From Celoporthe dispersa (lineage: Eukaryota; Ascomycota; Sordariomycetes; Diaporthales; Cryphonectriaceae), in NCBI GenBank assembly GCA_016584495.1, contig WAID01000014.1, positions 558,001-622,000 on the forward strand: 64,000 nt of DNA. The letters run 5' to 3'. The notes beneath the pieces are model-generated. The model did no database searches. It was not told the origin of the DNA and saw only the letters and a list, made by a program, of their open reading frames with translations. Positions 23,901-33,666 of this stretch are shown here, one piece after another. The translations under genes and the position numbers were made by a program. Within the stretch, counting starts at the first letter, position 1, and every line of letters starts with the position of its first letter.

Positions 23901-25192
23901 GCAGGGCGGTCCCTTTGCAGGAATCCAGATCATTCATACCCCGTTGCCCATGGGGAATGCTGGTTCATGGTCTCGGTGTGCTGCCGTCCGTCATGTGGAG
24001 AGGGCACAGTGCTCTGTTTTTTCAGAAATTGCCTCCTTGGGGTAGTCAGAGCCCTTCGCTTACTCCTACCTAGCAGAGACTCCCGATCCCAGCTCCCAGG
24101 AGAGAGCCACCTTTCTCAGCTTAGCGCAGGGTACCTATTTGAAATCTTGGAGAGGCGCTTGTCAGCACTTAGACACAGTAGGTGGCACTTGAGCAGGAGG
24201 GCATGAGGCTGTATGCAGTATGCGAGGCATACAGTGTTTTGCATGCAGCTAGAGGTGAGGGGCTCGAGACCCCTCTTTTGGCTCTATGATGCTATCTTTA
24301 TGGAGAAAAGGCAAGAGGAAGAAAGAAAGAAGACGAAGAAAAAGAGGAGAGGCGGGGGCGGGGGGCCGCTTTATAAGCCTGGTGGACTAGTTATAAGAAG
24401 AACAGCCTCTGCATATATGTTGTAATTGTCATCCATCATATACAAATGCAGGAACCATTTGCTTACTCAAAAACACATGGAAATGATGGTGGCGCGGTTT
24501 GCTACGTGCGTCCTCCAGTCAATCGCACGCAGAACGCAGGCGTCCGAAAGAAGAAAAAAACTGTTCTCACATCTAATCGGAACATCAACAATAAATTATT
24601 CGCTTCTCTAATACAACCCGGTCTGGTGAGATTTATTAAATCAAGAAAAAAAGTCGGAAGAAAGGCACGCCAGGTGAAGGGGCCAACGCCACGGCCCCAA
24701 ATGTCAGTCCTCTACTTATTTAATACGCATTAGGCACGTACGACCACACCCAGACCTCAACACTTGACTTTTTCCTTTTTTCACACTACATCTGTTTCTT
24801 TAGTGCTTGAACAATTTCAGCTGAATGAGACCTCTAAAGCCTCTTAATCTCAATAGTCTCGGAACTCTGCTCTTGTTCCCTTCTGTTTTTAAAGAAAAGA
24901 AAACAAAAGAACAATAACTACCAAAAAACACAGGCTTTATACAGGATATCTCTGATCTTCGACACTGCCGTGGGGCTTCCTGTAATGACATCACCTTGGT
25001 CCTGTTGCCTTGTCTTATCAATCGGGACGCCTACGAGTTGAGCGTCGCCGCAGTCGAGGTGAGAATGAAACTCACGAGGCACAGTCTCCGTCGCGTATTG
25101 CTCCGCGGACAGCTTGCGCAGGCGTGCGTTCTGTGCCTTGTTGATATACTTTCCCCTGAGGTAGTCGTATTCTTCGTCCGCGTCGCGATCGA
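20967..25192. other. Gene-poor intergenic region
   Basis: Over 4 kb with no gene I can support. It holds a (CT)n tract (22484-22537), several A-rich runs (21561, 22061) and mixed-composition DNA. Near the right end, 24920-25205 is open on the minus strand for about 95 codons without a start or a recognised domain. Confidence 0.4.
22484..22537. repeat. Interrupted (CT)n microsatellite
   Basis: About 50 bases of CT/TC repeat with TTT and CG interruptions. Confidence 0.85.
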
Positions 25193-26044
25193 GTGCAGGG
25201 GGGAGTTATTGTTCTCAGTGATGAGATCAAGCAGCGCAAGGACCCTATGACCAAGCTGTATCGTCGAGGCAAGGATGGGGACGCGCCCGCCACTGCGGAT
25301 TACCGTCTGGACGCAGATGCAGATGCGTTCAAGACACCGTTCATACAACAAATGCGTACATCCACGCTGGAATGCATCGATCGTGCAACGCAATATTCAT
25401 CTCGCACGCAGATTAACCATCGTCAGCAGGGAAGCTTGGAGCGCATTGCCAGCGCTATTGGATATGACAATCATATGGAGTCGGCCTCCAATATCGATAA
25501 TTTATTACCTACAGCTACAAGCTTGCAAATCTATCTTAATTGCAAGGTTCTGCAGAAGAATATAAGCGAGACTGACAATCTTATGAATAGTATACAAGCA
25601 ATAGTATAATGCGAAGGCATATTAGCATATTACAATACTAGCTGGATTAATAAGGCTTAGATTAATTTGGCTTTATATTATGCAGCTTAAGTATATTAGC
25701 GATGCATTGCTAATAAAGGTGGACGATTTGTATCTTTTCTTATTTCCTCTCCTTATGCATAGGCAACTCGAGATCTTTTCCGCGCTTTCAGAAAGATATC
25801 AATCTTAGAGATCTGCAAGAAACAAGTGCACATCAAAACTATTGATGGATCTCAAGGGTATGAGTTTGACGTTACCATCACACCGTGGATTATCGGTTCG
25901 GGCAGCGGCTTCTTATGGCATGCAGAACGACCCATCGTCGCATGGACGCGCGCGCGTTACGCAGCGATTGACATCATGAACGAGAACCTCTGCAAGAAAA
26001 CTAACCCACAATGGCGACACTTCCGCACGTACGGTATCATGTAG
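25193..26044 (+). pseudogene. Decayed SF1 (UPF1-like) helicase fragment, RIP-like
   Basis: One reading frame runs through this stretch but is broken by five stops at 25607 (TAA), 25658 (TAG), 25688 (TAA), 25697 (TAG) and 25760 (TAG). All five can arise from CAA or CAG by one C-to-T change at CpA, the signature of repeat-induced point mutation. The 3' part keeps superfamily 1 helicase motif V (TIDGSQGYEFDV, from 25838) and motif VI (VAWTRARYAAI, about 25937-25969), and upstream SSPYA-stop-ATRDLF matches the motif IV region. The first part (25193-25609) shares the frame and contains INHRQQG and IGYDNHM, plausibly the linker before motif IV, but that is less sure. Motifs I and II were not found. 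Composition at 25600-25740 is very TA-rich. Confidence 0.68.
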
Positions 26045-26537
26045 AAGGACTTCAATGCGACGGTCGATCAAGACGCCCGCGGCCCGGCTGACCATGGGAG
26101 ACGGACTGAAGCGGACACTTCACAGCGTATCCTGCTGAACCGTCACTGGTGACAAGGTTTGGCCACGGTCTGACATTTGCCAATTCTAACGGACTTCTCA
26201 TCGGCAGCCCGCTAATATCATCACGGTTCTACTACGCTCTGGATGCATCCTTTCGGTATCAAGAGCCGAGGTCTGCTGCGCCCTTAGGCAGAGTGGAGGA
26301 TTTGATCTGGCATGCCCGGCCTCGAGACAGCAGAAGGGAAAAAGCATGAGGTGTGCCTCAGCACGGGAGACCTGCAACAAGATGCAGAGCAACTGGCATG
26401 CGCTCCATGTAATATTTATACATTCCCACGAGAACACCATTTTCCAAACACCCCATATGTCCATATCCTTCTGCTCCGCCCCCCTCACATATCGTCTTGG
26501 TCCTATTTGATTACAATCTCGAACTGGAAGGGCGTGC
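26045..26537. other. Intergenic, nothing recognised
   Basis: Lies between the helicase relic and the stop of the next minus-strand gene. Only short frames. Confidence 0.45.
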
Positions 26538-28808
26538 TCACGGTTCGTTTTGGAGGGTAGTCGGCAAGCTCTTCAGCAGCTTATAAAACTGTGCGTCCTT
26601 CCAAGAGTGCCTGAAGAAGTCCAACATGGCCTTGTCGATTGATTGGCCAAGCAGGGCGTGGACCTCGAGGAGGAGATCCCGTGCCCCCTCGTGGGTGAGG
26701 TCCGTGGCTTCTGATCTGACAAGAACAGGGAGCCACTCATTGATCACGAGCCGGGAGTACTCAGAGGAGGATTCGTCCGCCAGCCCCGCGGCCTCTGGGA
26801 GCGAAAGCTTGTTGCTGAAAATGGTAGCCCGTACTGTCGACACAGGGTTGAAGTACCGGGCTACGATATCCCCGCCGCCGCCGTCGTCGCCGCCCAGGCC
26901 ATCTAATCTCCCGCTAAAGGCGAACAGAGGTCCGAACGTGTCCAGTTTCTGCTTCAGCTTCGGAGCAGAGAGTGAGAACCTGTCCGAGGGGGCTGCTTCC
27001 AGCACACGCCGCGTACCCATCCTCAGGTCCAGTGCTGAATCAGGAATCAGGGCGCAGGGCCCGGCCTGGGCGATGTTCTGACCGAGAGCCAGCATGAGGA
27101 GATGCGTGCTCGTACGGTGGTTGCCGATGTTCGAGCTGTACTGACCGCCATACGGCCCGTCTCTCAATTTCAGACCAGTACCGGGAAGTTCTCGGTATAG
27201 ATCCGACGTAGGTTTCTTGTACTCTACAAGACCGATGTTGAGTAGAACGTGCTCAATCGTTTGGGCAATGGCGTCGATTGAAGACAGAGTCTCTGTGCCG
27301 TACCGACGTAGGAACGAGTACTTGGCCGGATCCACCCTCACTCCAGCTGTCATGAGCCGTCGAAGATGTTGAAAAGCCAAGATAAAACCAGCCTGGTCGC
27401 CCTCTGTGGGCCTGGGAGGCTTGTCCGCACGCTTCTCCATCCCCGCTAATGTGTCGGGACGAGGAAGTTCTGCCGCATGTTGCTCGAGGGCCGCATAGAG
27501 GATGGCAGGCTCAAGGGAGTGAGTGATGGCACCCAACACGAGAGCACGAGCAAGGGGCGGGGGGAACGGCAGGCCCGCTAGGCAGGAAGCGATATACGAT
27601 TTCTCGGACACACCGGTGTCGCCAGGTGCCTTGGAAACGAGATAGACGCGGGCCTCTCTGATGAAGCGGCGAAGTACGTTGGCATGGGTGTTCTGGAGCA
27701 AGATCCTGGGGCGGAAGGGATTCTCGAGGCCAGGTGGGTAAAGATCCGGGTGACCCGTTGTGATGCGCTGGGCTGTAGCAATAGGGCTGATGCCGACAGC
27801 GACTGATCCTATCGCAAAGGTTGCGGGCTGATCAAATGGCTCCTTCCCGTATGCGAGCTGAGATGTGAACGCGCGTTGAGCTGTAGAGTATGAGGTGACA
27901 GAAGTCATCTTTGTCGGAACGTCTCCGGGAAACCCAGGCATTACCTGACAGTAAGACGATGCTATGCTGGGGGCGTTGAGACCGGTGATTTTAATGCGCG
28001 GGAGGGACTCCAGCTTAGCTAGAGTCTCGGGCCTACTGATCATGTTATCAACCTGCACGGCGGCCGCTGCCTCGGCATAGGCCCTCTCCGTGCCTTGCAT
28101 AGAGACAGAGATATCGAGCTCGTCCACAGAGATGGTCGCGGTCCAGACCCGCCTTGTAGGGTCGTCCTCGCGTGGGGAGCTTTCGACAACAGCCTTGGGC
28201 AACAGACCGTGTCTAACCAGGCGCCTGTACACAGATAGCAACAGGAGTTTGGCATCTGGAGGCCTTGGAGCTGAGGGAGGACCGGTGTGGACTGTCCGCA
28301 CTAGTGATGGCGGCATATCTACCTCCGACTTGGACGTGGTTTCCTGAGGAGGTGCTGGATCTGAGGGATGCCCCTCATCAGCTGGCCGCACAGGTAGCGA
28401 CGGTGTATCTGCCTCAGACCCGGACTTGTTTTCTGGGGGAGGCGCTGGGTCTGCATGATACTGTGCTTCAGCTGGTGGCACTGGTGGTGATGGCGCATCT
28501 GCCTCGGACCCAGTCCTGATTTCTGGGGAAGATGCTTGATCTGCCTGATGCCCAGGCTCGGCTGGCTGCGAGGGTGATGACGGCGCATCTGCCCCAGAAT
28601 TGGACTGGATGTCCGGGGAGGTGCTGTATGCTCGTTGGCCGTCACGGGTCGCACGGGTAGAGCTCAACCCCTCGTGGCAGACGGACCACCCAGGCGGACA
28701 CCCTCGAGGCGCTGACGATGATGAGGGGTGACCAGTGACAGAGGAACGCCAGCGGCGGGCAGCAGACATGTGTGTTGTGCCATTGCCAAGGTGACTGGAC
28801 AGAGCCAA
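26538..28808 (-). CDS. Mitochondrial-type protein related to DEAH helicase C-terminus, no ATPase core
   Basis: Single-exon 756-residue protein. The N-terminus is basic and Ser-rich and ends RAYSTSP (59-65), a typical fungal mitochondrial cleavage setting. A 30-residue Pro/Ser/Asp repeat follows (66-172). Residues 187-258 resemble a double-stranded-RNA-binding fold (LLLSVYRRLVRHGLLPKA, then WTATISVDELDISV). Residues 405-530 resemble the HA2 domain of DEAH helicases (LPFPPPLARALVLGAI, then SSIDAIAQTIEHVLLNIGLV), and QYSSNIGNHRTSTHLLMLAL (556-575) matches the start of the OB/NTP-binding-associated domain. Walker A, DExH and motif VI are all absent: residues 260-400 hold no helicase motif. Function is unknown; an RNA-binding or mitoribosome-associated role is inference. 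It could be a family that lost the core or a lineage-specific deletion. Confidence 0.7.
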   Translation of the reverse strand: MALSSHLGNGTTHMSAARRWRSSVTGHPSSSSAPRGCPPGWSVCHEGLSSTRATRDGQRAYSTSPDIQSNSGADAPSSPSQPAEPGHQADQASSPEIRTGSEADAPSPPVPPAEAQYHADPAPPPENKSGSEADTPSLPVRPADEGHPSDPAPPQETTSKSEVDMPPSLVRTVHTGPPSAPRPPDAKLLLLSVYRRLVRHGLLPKAVVESSPREDDPTRRVWTATISVDELDISVSMQGTERAYAEAAAAVQVDNMISRPETLAKLESLPRIKITGLNAPSIASSYCQVMPGFPGDVPTKMTSVTSYSTAQRAFTSQLAYGKEPFDQPATFAIGSVAVGISPIATAQRITTGHPDLYPPGLENPFRPRILLQNTHANVLRRFIREARVYLVSKAPGDTGVSEKSYIASCLAGLPFPPPLARALVLGAITHSLEPAILYAALEQHAAELPRPDTLAGMEKRADKPPRPTEGDQAGFILAFQHLRRLMTAGVRVDPAKYSFLRRYGTETLSSIDAIAQTIEHVLLNIGLVEYKKPTSDLYRELPGTGLKLRDGPYGGQYSSNIGNHRTSTHLLMLALGQNIAQAGPCALIPDSALDLRMGTRRVLEAAPSDRFSLSAPKLKQKLDTFGPLFAFSGRLDGLGGDDGGGGDIVARYFNPVSTVRATIFSNKLSLPEAAGLADESSSEYSRLVINEWLPVLVRSEATDLTHEGARDLLLEVHALLGQSIDKAMLDFFRHSWKDAQFYKLLKSLPTTLQNEP
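28293..28613 (-). repeat. 90-bp (30-residue) tandem repeat inside the DEAH-like gene
   Basis: Residues 66-95, 96-125, 126-155 and a partial 156-172 align as copies of one unit built on SGSEADAPS, then PPAE, then DPAPPP. Every copy keeps the 30-residue register, so the DNA unit is 90 bp in about 3.5 copies. Confidence 0.82.
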
Positions 28809-29419
28809 GGCGAGCCTGTGAGGACCCTTTACATTTCTATGGACGATCTATGGTCATTTCTTGTCAGCAAGCTGATGGCCTGAAAGAGAGTTTTAAACGA
28901 CCAGTAATCGTACCATCCTCCAGGTGTGAGGTCGTGTCGTGTCAGAGACGGCTGCTGCGGTTGCCTGTCTGAATGCTGCATGTGCATCTAGAGCCACAAC
29001 CATGAGGAGGCTCTCACTCAAGCATCTGCAATGGAGACACTGGAATTTTTGGACAGGGTCCCGAGCAAGGATCTAGAAGGGTACGTACCTGACGGCTTGG
29101 GCGCTCTACGACAGGCAGATCCTTGTAGTAACCCCCGCCATAGCTCCAGGGCCTAGGCTTGTTACTGTAGGGCGAGCCTATCAGGCGATACGTAAAAAAG
29201 ACGACGACCAATGCATCTATGACCTGATCAATTAAAAAAAAAAAGTATCACAAGCAGACCACCCTGCACTACTCTTTCTACACACACACACGCACACGCG
29301 CGCACCTCTTCGCCTCGATCTATACCTCAGACTGGCCAGTACGTGACCACAGACCTGATTACGCAGATCAATTGCTCGCTTGAGCACAGCAACTCTGTGC
29401 ACGCTGGCTGTGGGGCCCC
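28809..29419. other. Divergent promoter region
   Basis: Separates the DEAH-like gene (minus) and COX15 (plus). It contains a (CA)n tract at 29281-29305 and an A11 run near 29233. No gene seen. Confidence 0.5.
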
Positions 29420-31138
29420 ATGTCCTTCTTCCAGCCTGTGCCCATGGTGGGCAGGGCCACCACCTTCGAGAGGCTGGCCCGCCAGGTAACGCGGATATCA
29501 AGACCGACATCGTCGCCTCTTGCATACTCGACCTCGGCTGCAGCAAATGTCTCGCCTTTCGTCTGCCGGCAGTGCTCGAGGTCGGCGAGGAGGCCGGCGC
29601 CAGAGCTGTCCATCGTGTCTGCCCTGACCAGGACACGCACTGCACGGCAGTTCCAGAAGCTCTCCTCGCCCTCGCCCTCGTCCTCTCCATCTCTCATGCG
29701 CAGCCTCAGCAGCAGCACAAACAACAAGACGGCTGCCTCCGCCTCGACCATTGATGCCAAATACAGTGGCGACTCGGCTGCCTCCTCCTCCTCCTCCTCC
29801 TCCTCCTCCGGAGCAGGACAGAAGGCAAAGGGCAGGTCCTTTCCGAGAACAGCTCCAAGACGGTCGCATATTGGTTGATTGGAAGTGCCGCCAGTGTCTT
29901 CGGCATCGTCGTCTTTGGCGGCTTGACACGGCTGACGGAGTCTGGGTATGTACTGCCCTCCCTCCTTCGTGCCCACCACCTACAGGGCAGGCCCTCTCGA
30001 GTCTAAGAAGAAGGCAAGAAAATATAAATACCAGTGCTAACCTCTCCCACCCCCGGCCAACAGCCTCAGCATCACCGAGTGGCGCCCTGTGACCGGCTCC
30101 CTGCCGCCCATGTCCCCCGAGGACTGGGAATCCGAGTTCGCCAAGTACCGCGCCTCGCCCGAGTACGTCAAGCTGAACCCCCACATGGACCTGGACGAGT
30201 TCAAGAAGATCTACTTTATGGAGTGGACCCACCGCCTCTGGGGGCGCGTCATCGGCCTGACCTTTGTCATCCCCACGGCCTACTTCATCGCGCGCCGCCG
30301 CGTCTCGCCGCGCATGGCCTGGAACCTCGTCGGCATCTCCGCCCTCATCGGCTTCCAGGGCGCCATCGGCTGGTGGATGGTCGCCTCGGGCCTCAAGGAT
30401 GACCTCTTCGCCGAGGGCGCACACCCGCGCGTCTCCCAGTACCGCCTCACCACCCACCTGGCCACCGCCTTCGTCTGCTACAGCTGGATGCTCCTCTCGG
30501 GCCTGTCCATCCTGCGCGCCCGCCGCCTCTCCGCCGACCCCGCCGCCGCCGCCAGGCTCGCCCAGAGCCTCTACGGCCCCGCCCTCGCCCCCCTTCCGGC
30601 GCTACGCTACCGCCCTCACCGCGCTCATCTTCGTGACCGTCCTGACCGGCGCCCTCGTCGCCGGCCTCGACGCCGGCCTGATCTACAACGAGTTCCCCAT
30701 GATGGGCGTCGGCCTGACCCCGCCCAGGTCCGAGCTGTGGGACGGCTTCTACGCCCGCAAGGAGGACGGCTCCGACCTCTGGTGGCGCAACATGCTCGAG
30801 AACCCCAGCCTCGTCCAGCTGGACCACCGCATCATGGCCATGACCGTGTGCGCCTCCGTGCTCGCCTTCTTCGCGTACAGCCGCACAGGCCGCGTCAGGG
30901 CCGTCCTCCCCCCGACGCCCGGAAGGCCACCATGGGCGTGCTGCACCTCATGCTCCTGCAGGTCACGCTGGGCATCTCGACGCTGATCTACATGGTCCCC
31001 ACGCACCTGGCGGCGACACACCAGGCCGGCGCGCTGGCCCTGCTGACGGGTGCCCTGGTGCTGGGGTCGAGGCTGAGGATTCCTAGGTCGACTCTTGCGC
31101 TGCTGCAGCGGAGGATCAAGACGGTGCAGCACAAGTAG
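29420..31138 (+). CDS. COX15: Heme A synthase, mitochondrial
   Basis: Inner-membrane enzyme that oxidises the C8 methyl of heme O to make heme A for cytochrome c oxidase. Exons 29420-29945 and 30064-31138 (118 bp intron) give about 533 residues. A long Arg/Ser-rich presequence (with FVCRQCSRSARR) is followed by the first helix, TVAYWLIGSAASVFGIVVFG, ending in GLTRLTESG. The conserved His ligands are in EWTHRLWGRVIG, RLTTHLATAF, QLDHRIMAMT and AATHQAGALALL. Three frame breaks occur: at 29840-29844 (one base missing), in the C6 run 30588-30593 (one extra) and in the C6 run 30908-30913 (one missing). Corrected, the codon count is whole. The start could be the ATG at 29420 or 29444. A housekeeping gene with three breaks is strong evidence for sequence error. 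Confidence 0.93.
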
Positions 31139-31730
31139 ATAGAGAGAGGGCCCACGTATCCCTTGTTTTCTAAAGAAACATATCACTCTTCTCCGCTCTT
31201 ACTGATCCTACATCATTTTCATGACATGCGTGGCGCTGGGGTCAATGATTCAGGATCCACGGCACTGAGCGGGGGTATCAAGGGTCTGTTGCACACATAG
31301 GGTGAGCATGATGCAGCACTGGAATAATTTCTTCTAGCTTGTATTTCGTATCTCGCATGATCGGTTGACCGACCGATGGCTATCGTCCGGTCCGGGTTCT
31401 TGGAAGATCTGCCTGCCCCAGGAGTATTCCATGCACATATGTCGGATGTATGTGATGGTCTAGACGGACAGACAGGCAGGACAGATAGATAGGCTACATC
31501 TCTGCTCTAACCCTTCTATGGAAGGATTGCATCTGGCCACCAGGTGTCCTTCCCACTGAGGAGGGTGGACCGAGGCGGATTGGAATCAGGGGCCATGCGG
31601 GCCGTATCTTGAAATTCTATCAAGACGCACTTGGTTTTTGTTCTCTCTTTATTTGTGAGCTATGAGGTGATGATAAGTCAGCCAGTCTGGTTCATGTCGG
31701 ACAGTGTGTCGTCTCTCTTTTCTCGCGGCA
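31139..31730. other. Convergent intergenic region
   Basis: Lies between the stops of COX15 and lysyl-tRNA synthetase. No gene or clear element seen. Confidence 0.5.
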
Positions 31731-33666
31731 TCACTCACCAATTCCCTCGACGGGAAGGGGCTCCACGCCGACCACCTCGGCAGCCAGCCTGGCGGGCGCC
31801 TGCGCCTTGTCGTTGCGCATAAAGGGGAAGGCCTGGACCTCCCTGATGGCGTAGTTGTCGGTCAGGAACATGACGAGACGGTCGATGCCCAGGCCCCAGC
31901 CGCCCGTGGGGGGCAGGCCGTACTCGAGGGCGCTGAGGAAGTTCTCGTCGACGGGCTGGGCCTCGTCGTCGCCCTGGGCCTTCTGGCGGGCCTGCTCCTC
32001 GAAGCGCAGGCGCTGGTCGAAGGGGTTGTTCAGCTCGGTGTAGGCGTTGGCGATCTCCTTCTTGCAGACAAAGGCCTCGAAGCGCTCGCACAGGCCCTTC
32101 TTCTCGCGGTGGTACTTGGCCAGCGGGGACATCATCTGCGGGTGCTCCATGATGAAGGTCGGGTTGATGCATGTCTCCTCGATGAACTCGCCGACCAGCT
32201 TGTCGAGCATGCGGGCGTTGGTCAGCGGGGGCGCGCAGTCGACGTTCATCTTCTTGAGGATCTTCTTGAGGAACTCGCCGCTGGCCTCGGTGTGCATCTC
32301 GTCGTAGGCCGGGAACTTCTCGCCGCACACGCGCTCAAGCTCGGGGAGCATCTCGACCCGCCGCCAGGGCGCCTCCCAGTTGACGTCGTACGTCTCGCCG
32401 TGCTGGTTGGTGAACTTGGTCGTGTAGCCGCCGGTGAGGTACTTGACCAGGCCGGCGACGAGCTCCTCGGTGATGTTCATGACGTCGTAGACGTCGGCGT
32501 ACGCCCAGTAGAACTCGACCGAGGTGAACTCGGGGTTGTGCGTCAGGTCGATGCCCTCGTTCCGGAAGTTCTTGCCCAGCTCGAACACCTTGCCGAACTG
32601 GCCGACGATCAGCATCTTGAGGAAGAGCTCGGGCGCTATGCGCATGTACATGTCCATATCCAGGTCGTTGTGGTGCGTTATGAAGGGCAGCGCCGTGGCA
32701 CCGCCGGGGATGGCGGTCATCATCGGGGTCTCGACCTCGAGGAAGCGGCGGTCGTTGAAGAAGTCTCTGATGTAGCGGATGATCTTGGAGCGGGTCCACA
32801 TGGTCTGGCGGGAGGCGTCATTGAACAGGAGGTCCAGGTAGCGCTGGCGGAAGCGCTGCTCGTGGTCCTTGAAGCCGTAGTGCTGGGTGGGCAGCATGTG
32901 CAGCGAGGGCGCCAGCAGGATGACCTCGGAGGCGAAGATGGACAGCTCGCCCTGCTTGCCCTGCTCGATGAGCTTCTTGGGTGCCGTCCGGCCCGGGTAG
33001 CCGACGATGCCGATCACGTCTCCTCTCCGCAGGTGCTCATGCTGCTTCTCGAAGGGGGTGGTGACGCCCTCCGGCACGTTCTCGGCCTGGCACATGATCT
33101 GGATGCTGGTGCCGATGGAGATGGTGTCGGCGGAGGTCTTGATGCCGTAGAAGATCAGCTTGCCGAGGGACCTCCGGCTGTAGATCCTGCCAGCGATCCG
33201 GAGCTCCTTGGTGCGGTCGACCTCGCCAGACTTGAGGTGCTCGTAGTCCTTGACGAACTGCTTGTCGTCGTAGGTGACATGGAACTTGTGTGGGTAGGGA
33301 TTGGGCTCGTTGGAGTCGAGGAGGGCCTTGACGGCCTTGGATCGGTTTTCGTAGTACATGCGAGGGTCCGTCTCCTCGTCGTCCTTCTTGGAGGCGGCGG
33401 CCGGCTTGGGAGGGGCGGCGGCGGCCTTCTTGGCCTTCTCCTCCTCCCTCTGCCGCTGCTTCTGGCGTCTCTTGAGCTCTGACTTGGAGACCTGTGCGTA
33501 GCCAGAAAGCCAGTCAGTACCAACCCATGCCATCGCCAGCTGGAGGCCGCCACAACACAACACACAACACACGTACCCTCTCGCCCGTCACCTCGTCGAG
33601 CTGCAGGTTCTCGAGCTGCTCGGTAGGCGCCGCAGCAGCCTTTTCAGCAGAGGGTTCGCCAGCCAT
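31731..33666 (-). CDS. KRS1: Lysyl-tRNA synthetase, class II
   Basis: Charges tRNA-Lys with lysine, probably cytoplasmic. Exons 33577-33666 and 31731-33491 (85 bp intron) give 616 residues. The start MAGEPSAEKAAAA comes from the short first exon. A Lys/Arg-rich eukaryotic extension (SELKRRQKQRQREEEKAKK) precedes the OB-fold anticodon-binding domain (LRIAGRIYSRRSLGKLIFY). The catalytic domain shows motif 1 (FLEVETPMMTAIPGGATALP), motif 2 (FRNEGIDLTHNPEFTSVEFY) and motif 3 (GGWGLGIDRLVMFL). HYGFKDHEQRFRQRYLDL links the domains. No frame break. No cleavable presequence is evident, so any mitochondrial form would need another start. The last codons GGT GAG TGA also look like a splice donor, so a 3' intron cannot be fully excluded. 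Confidence 0.96.

Noticed and set aside
31704..33482. 592-codon open frame on the plus strand opposite lysyl-tRNA synthetase
   Set aside because: It is antisense to a clearly conserved enzyme and has a Leu/Val/Gly/Glu-biased translation caused by GC-rich third positions of the real gene.
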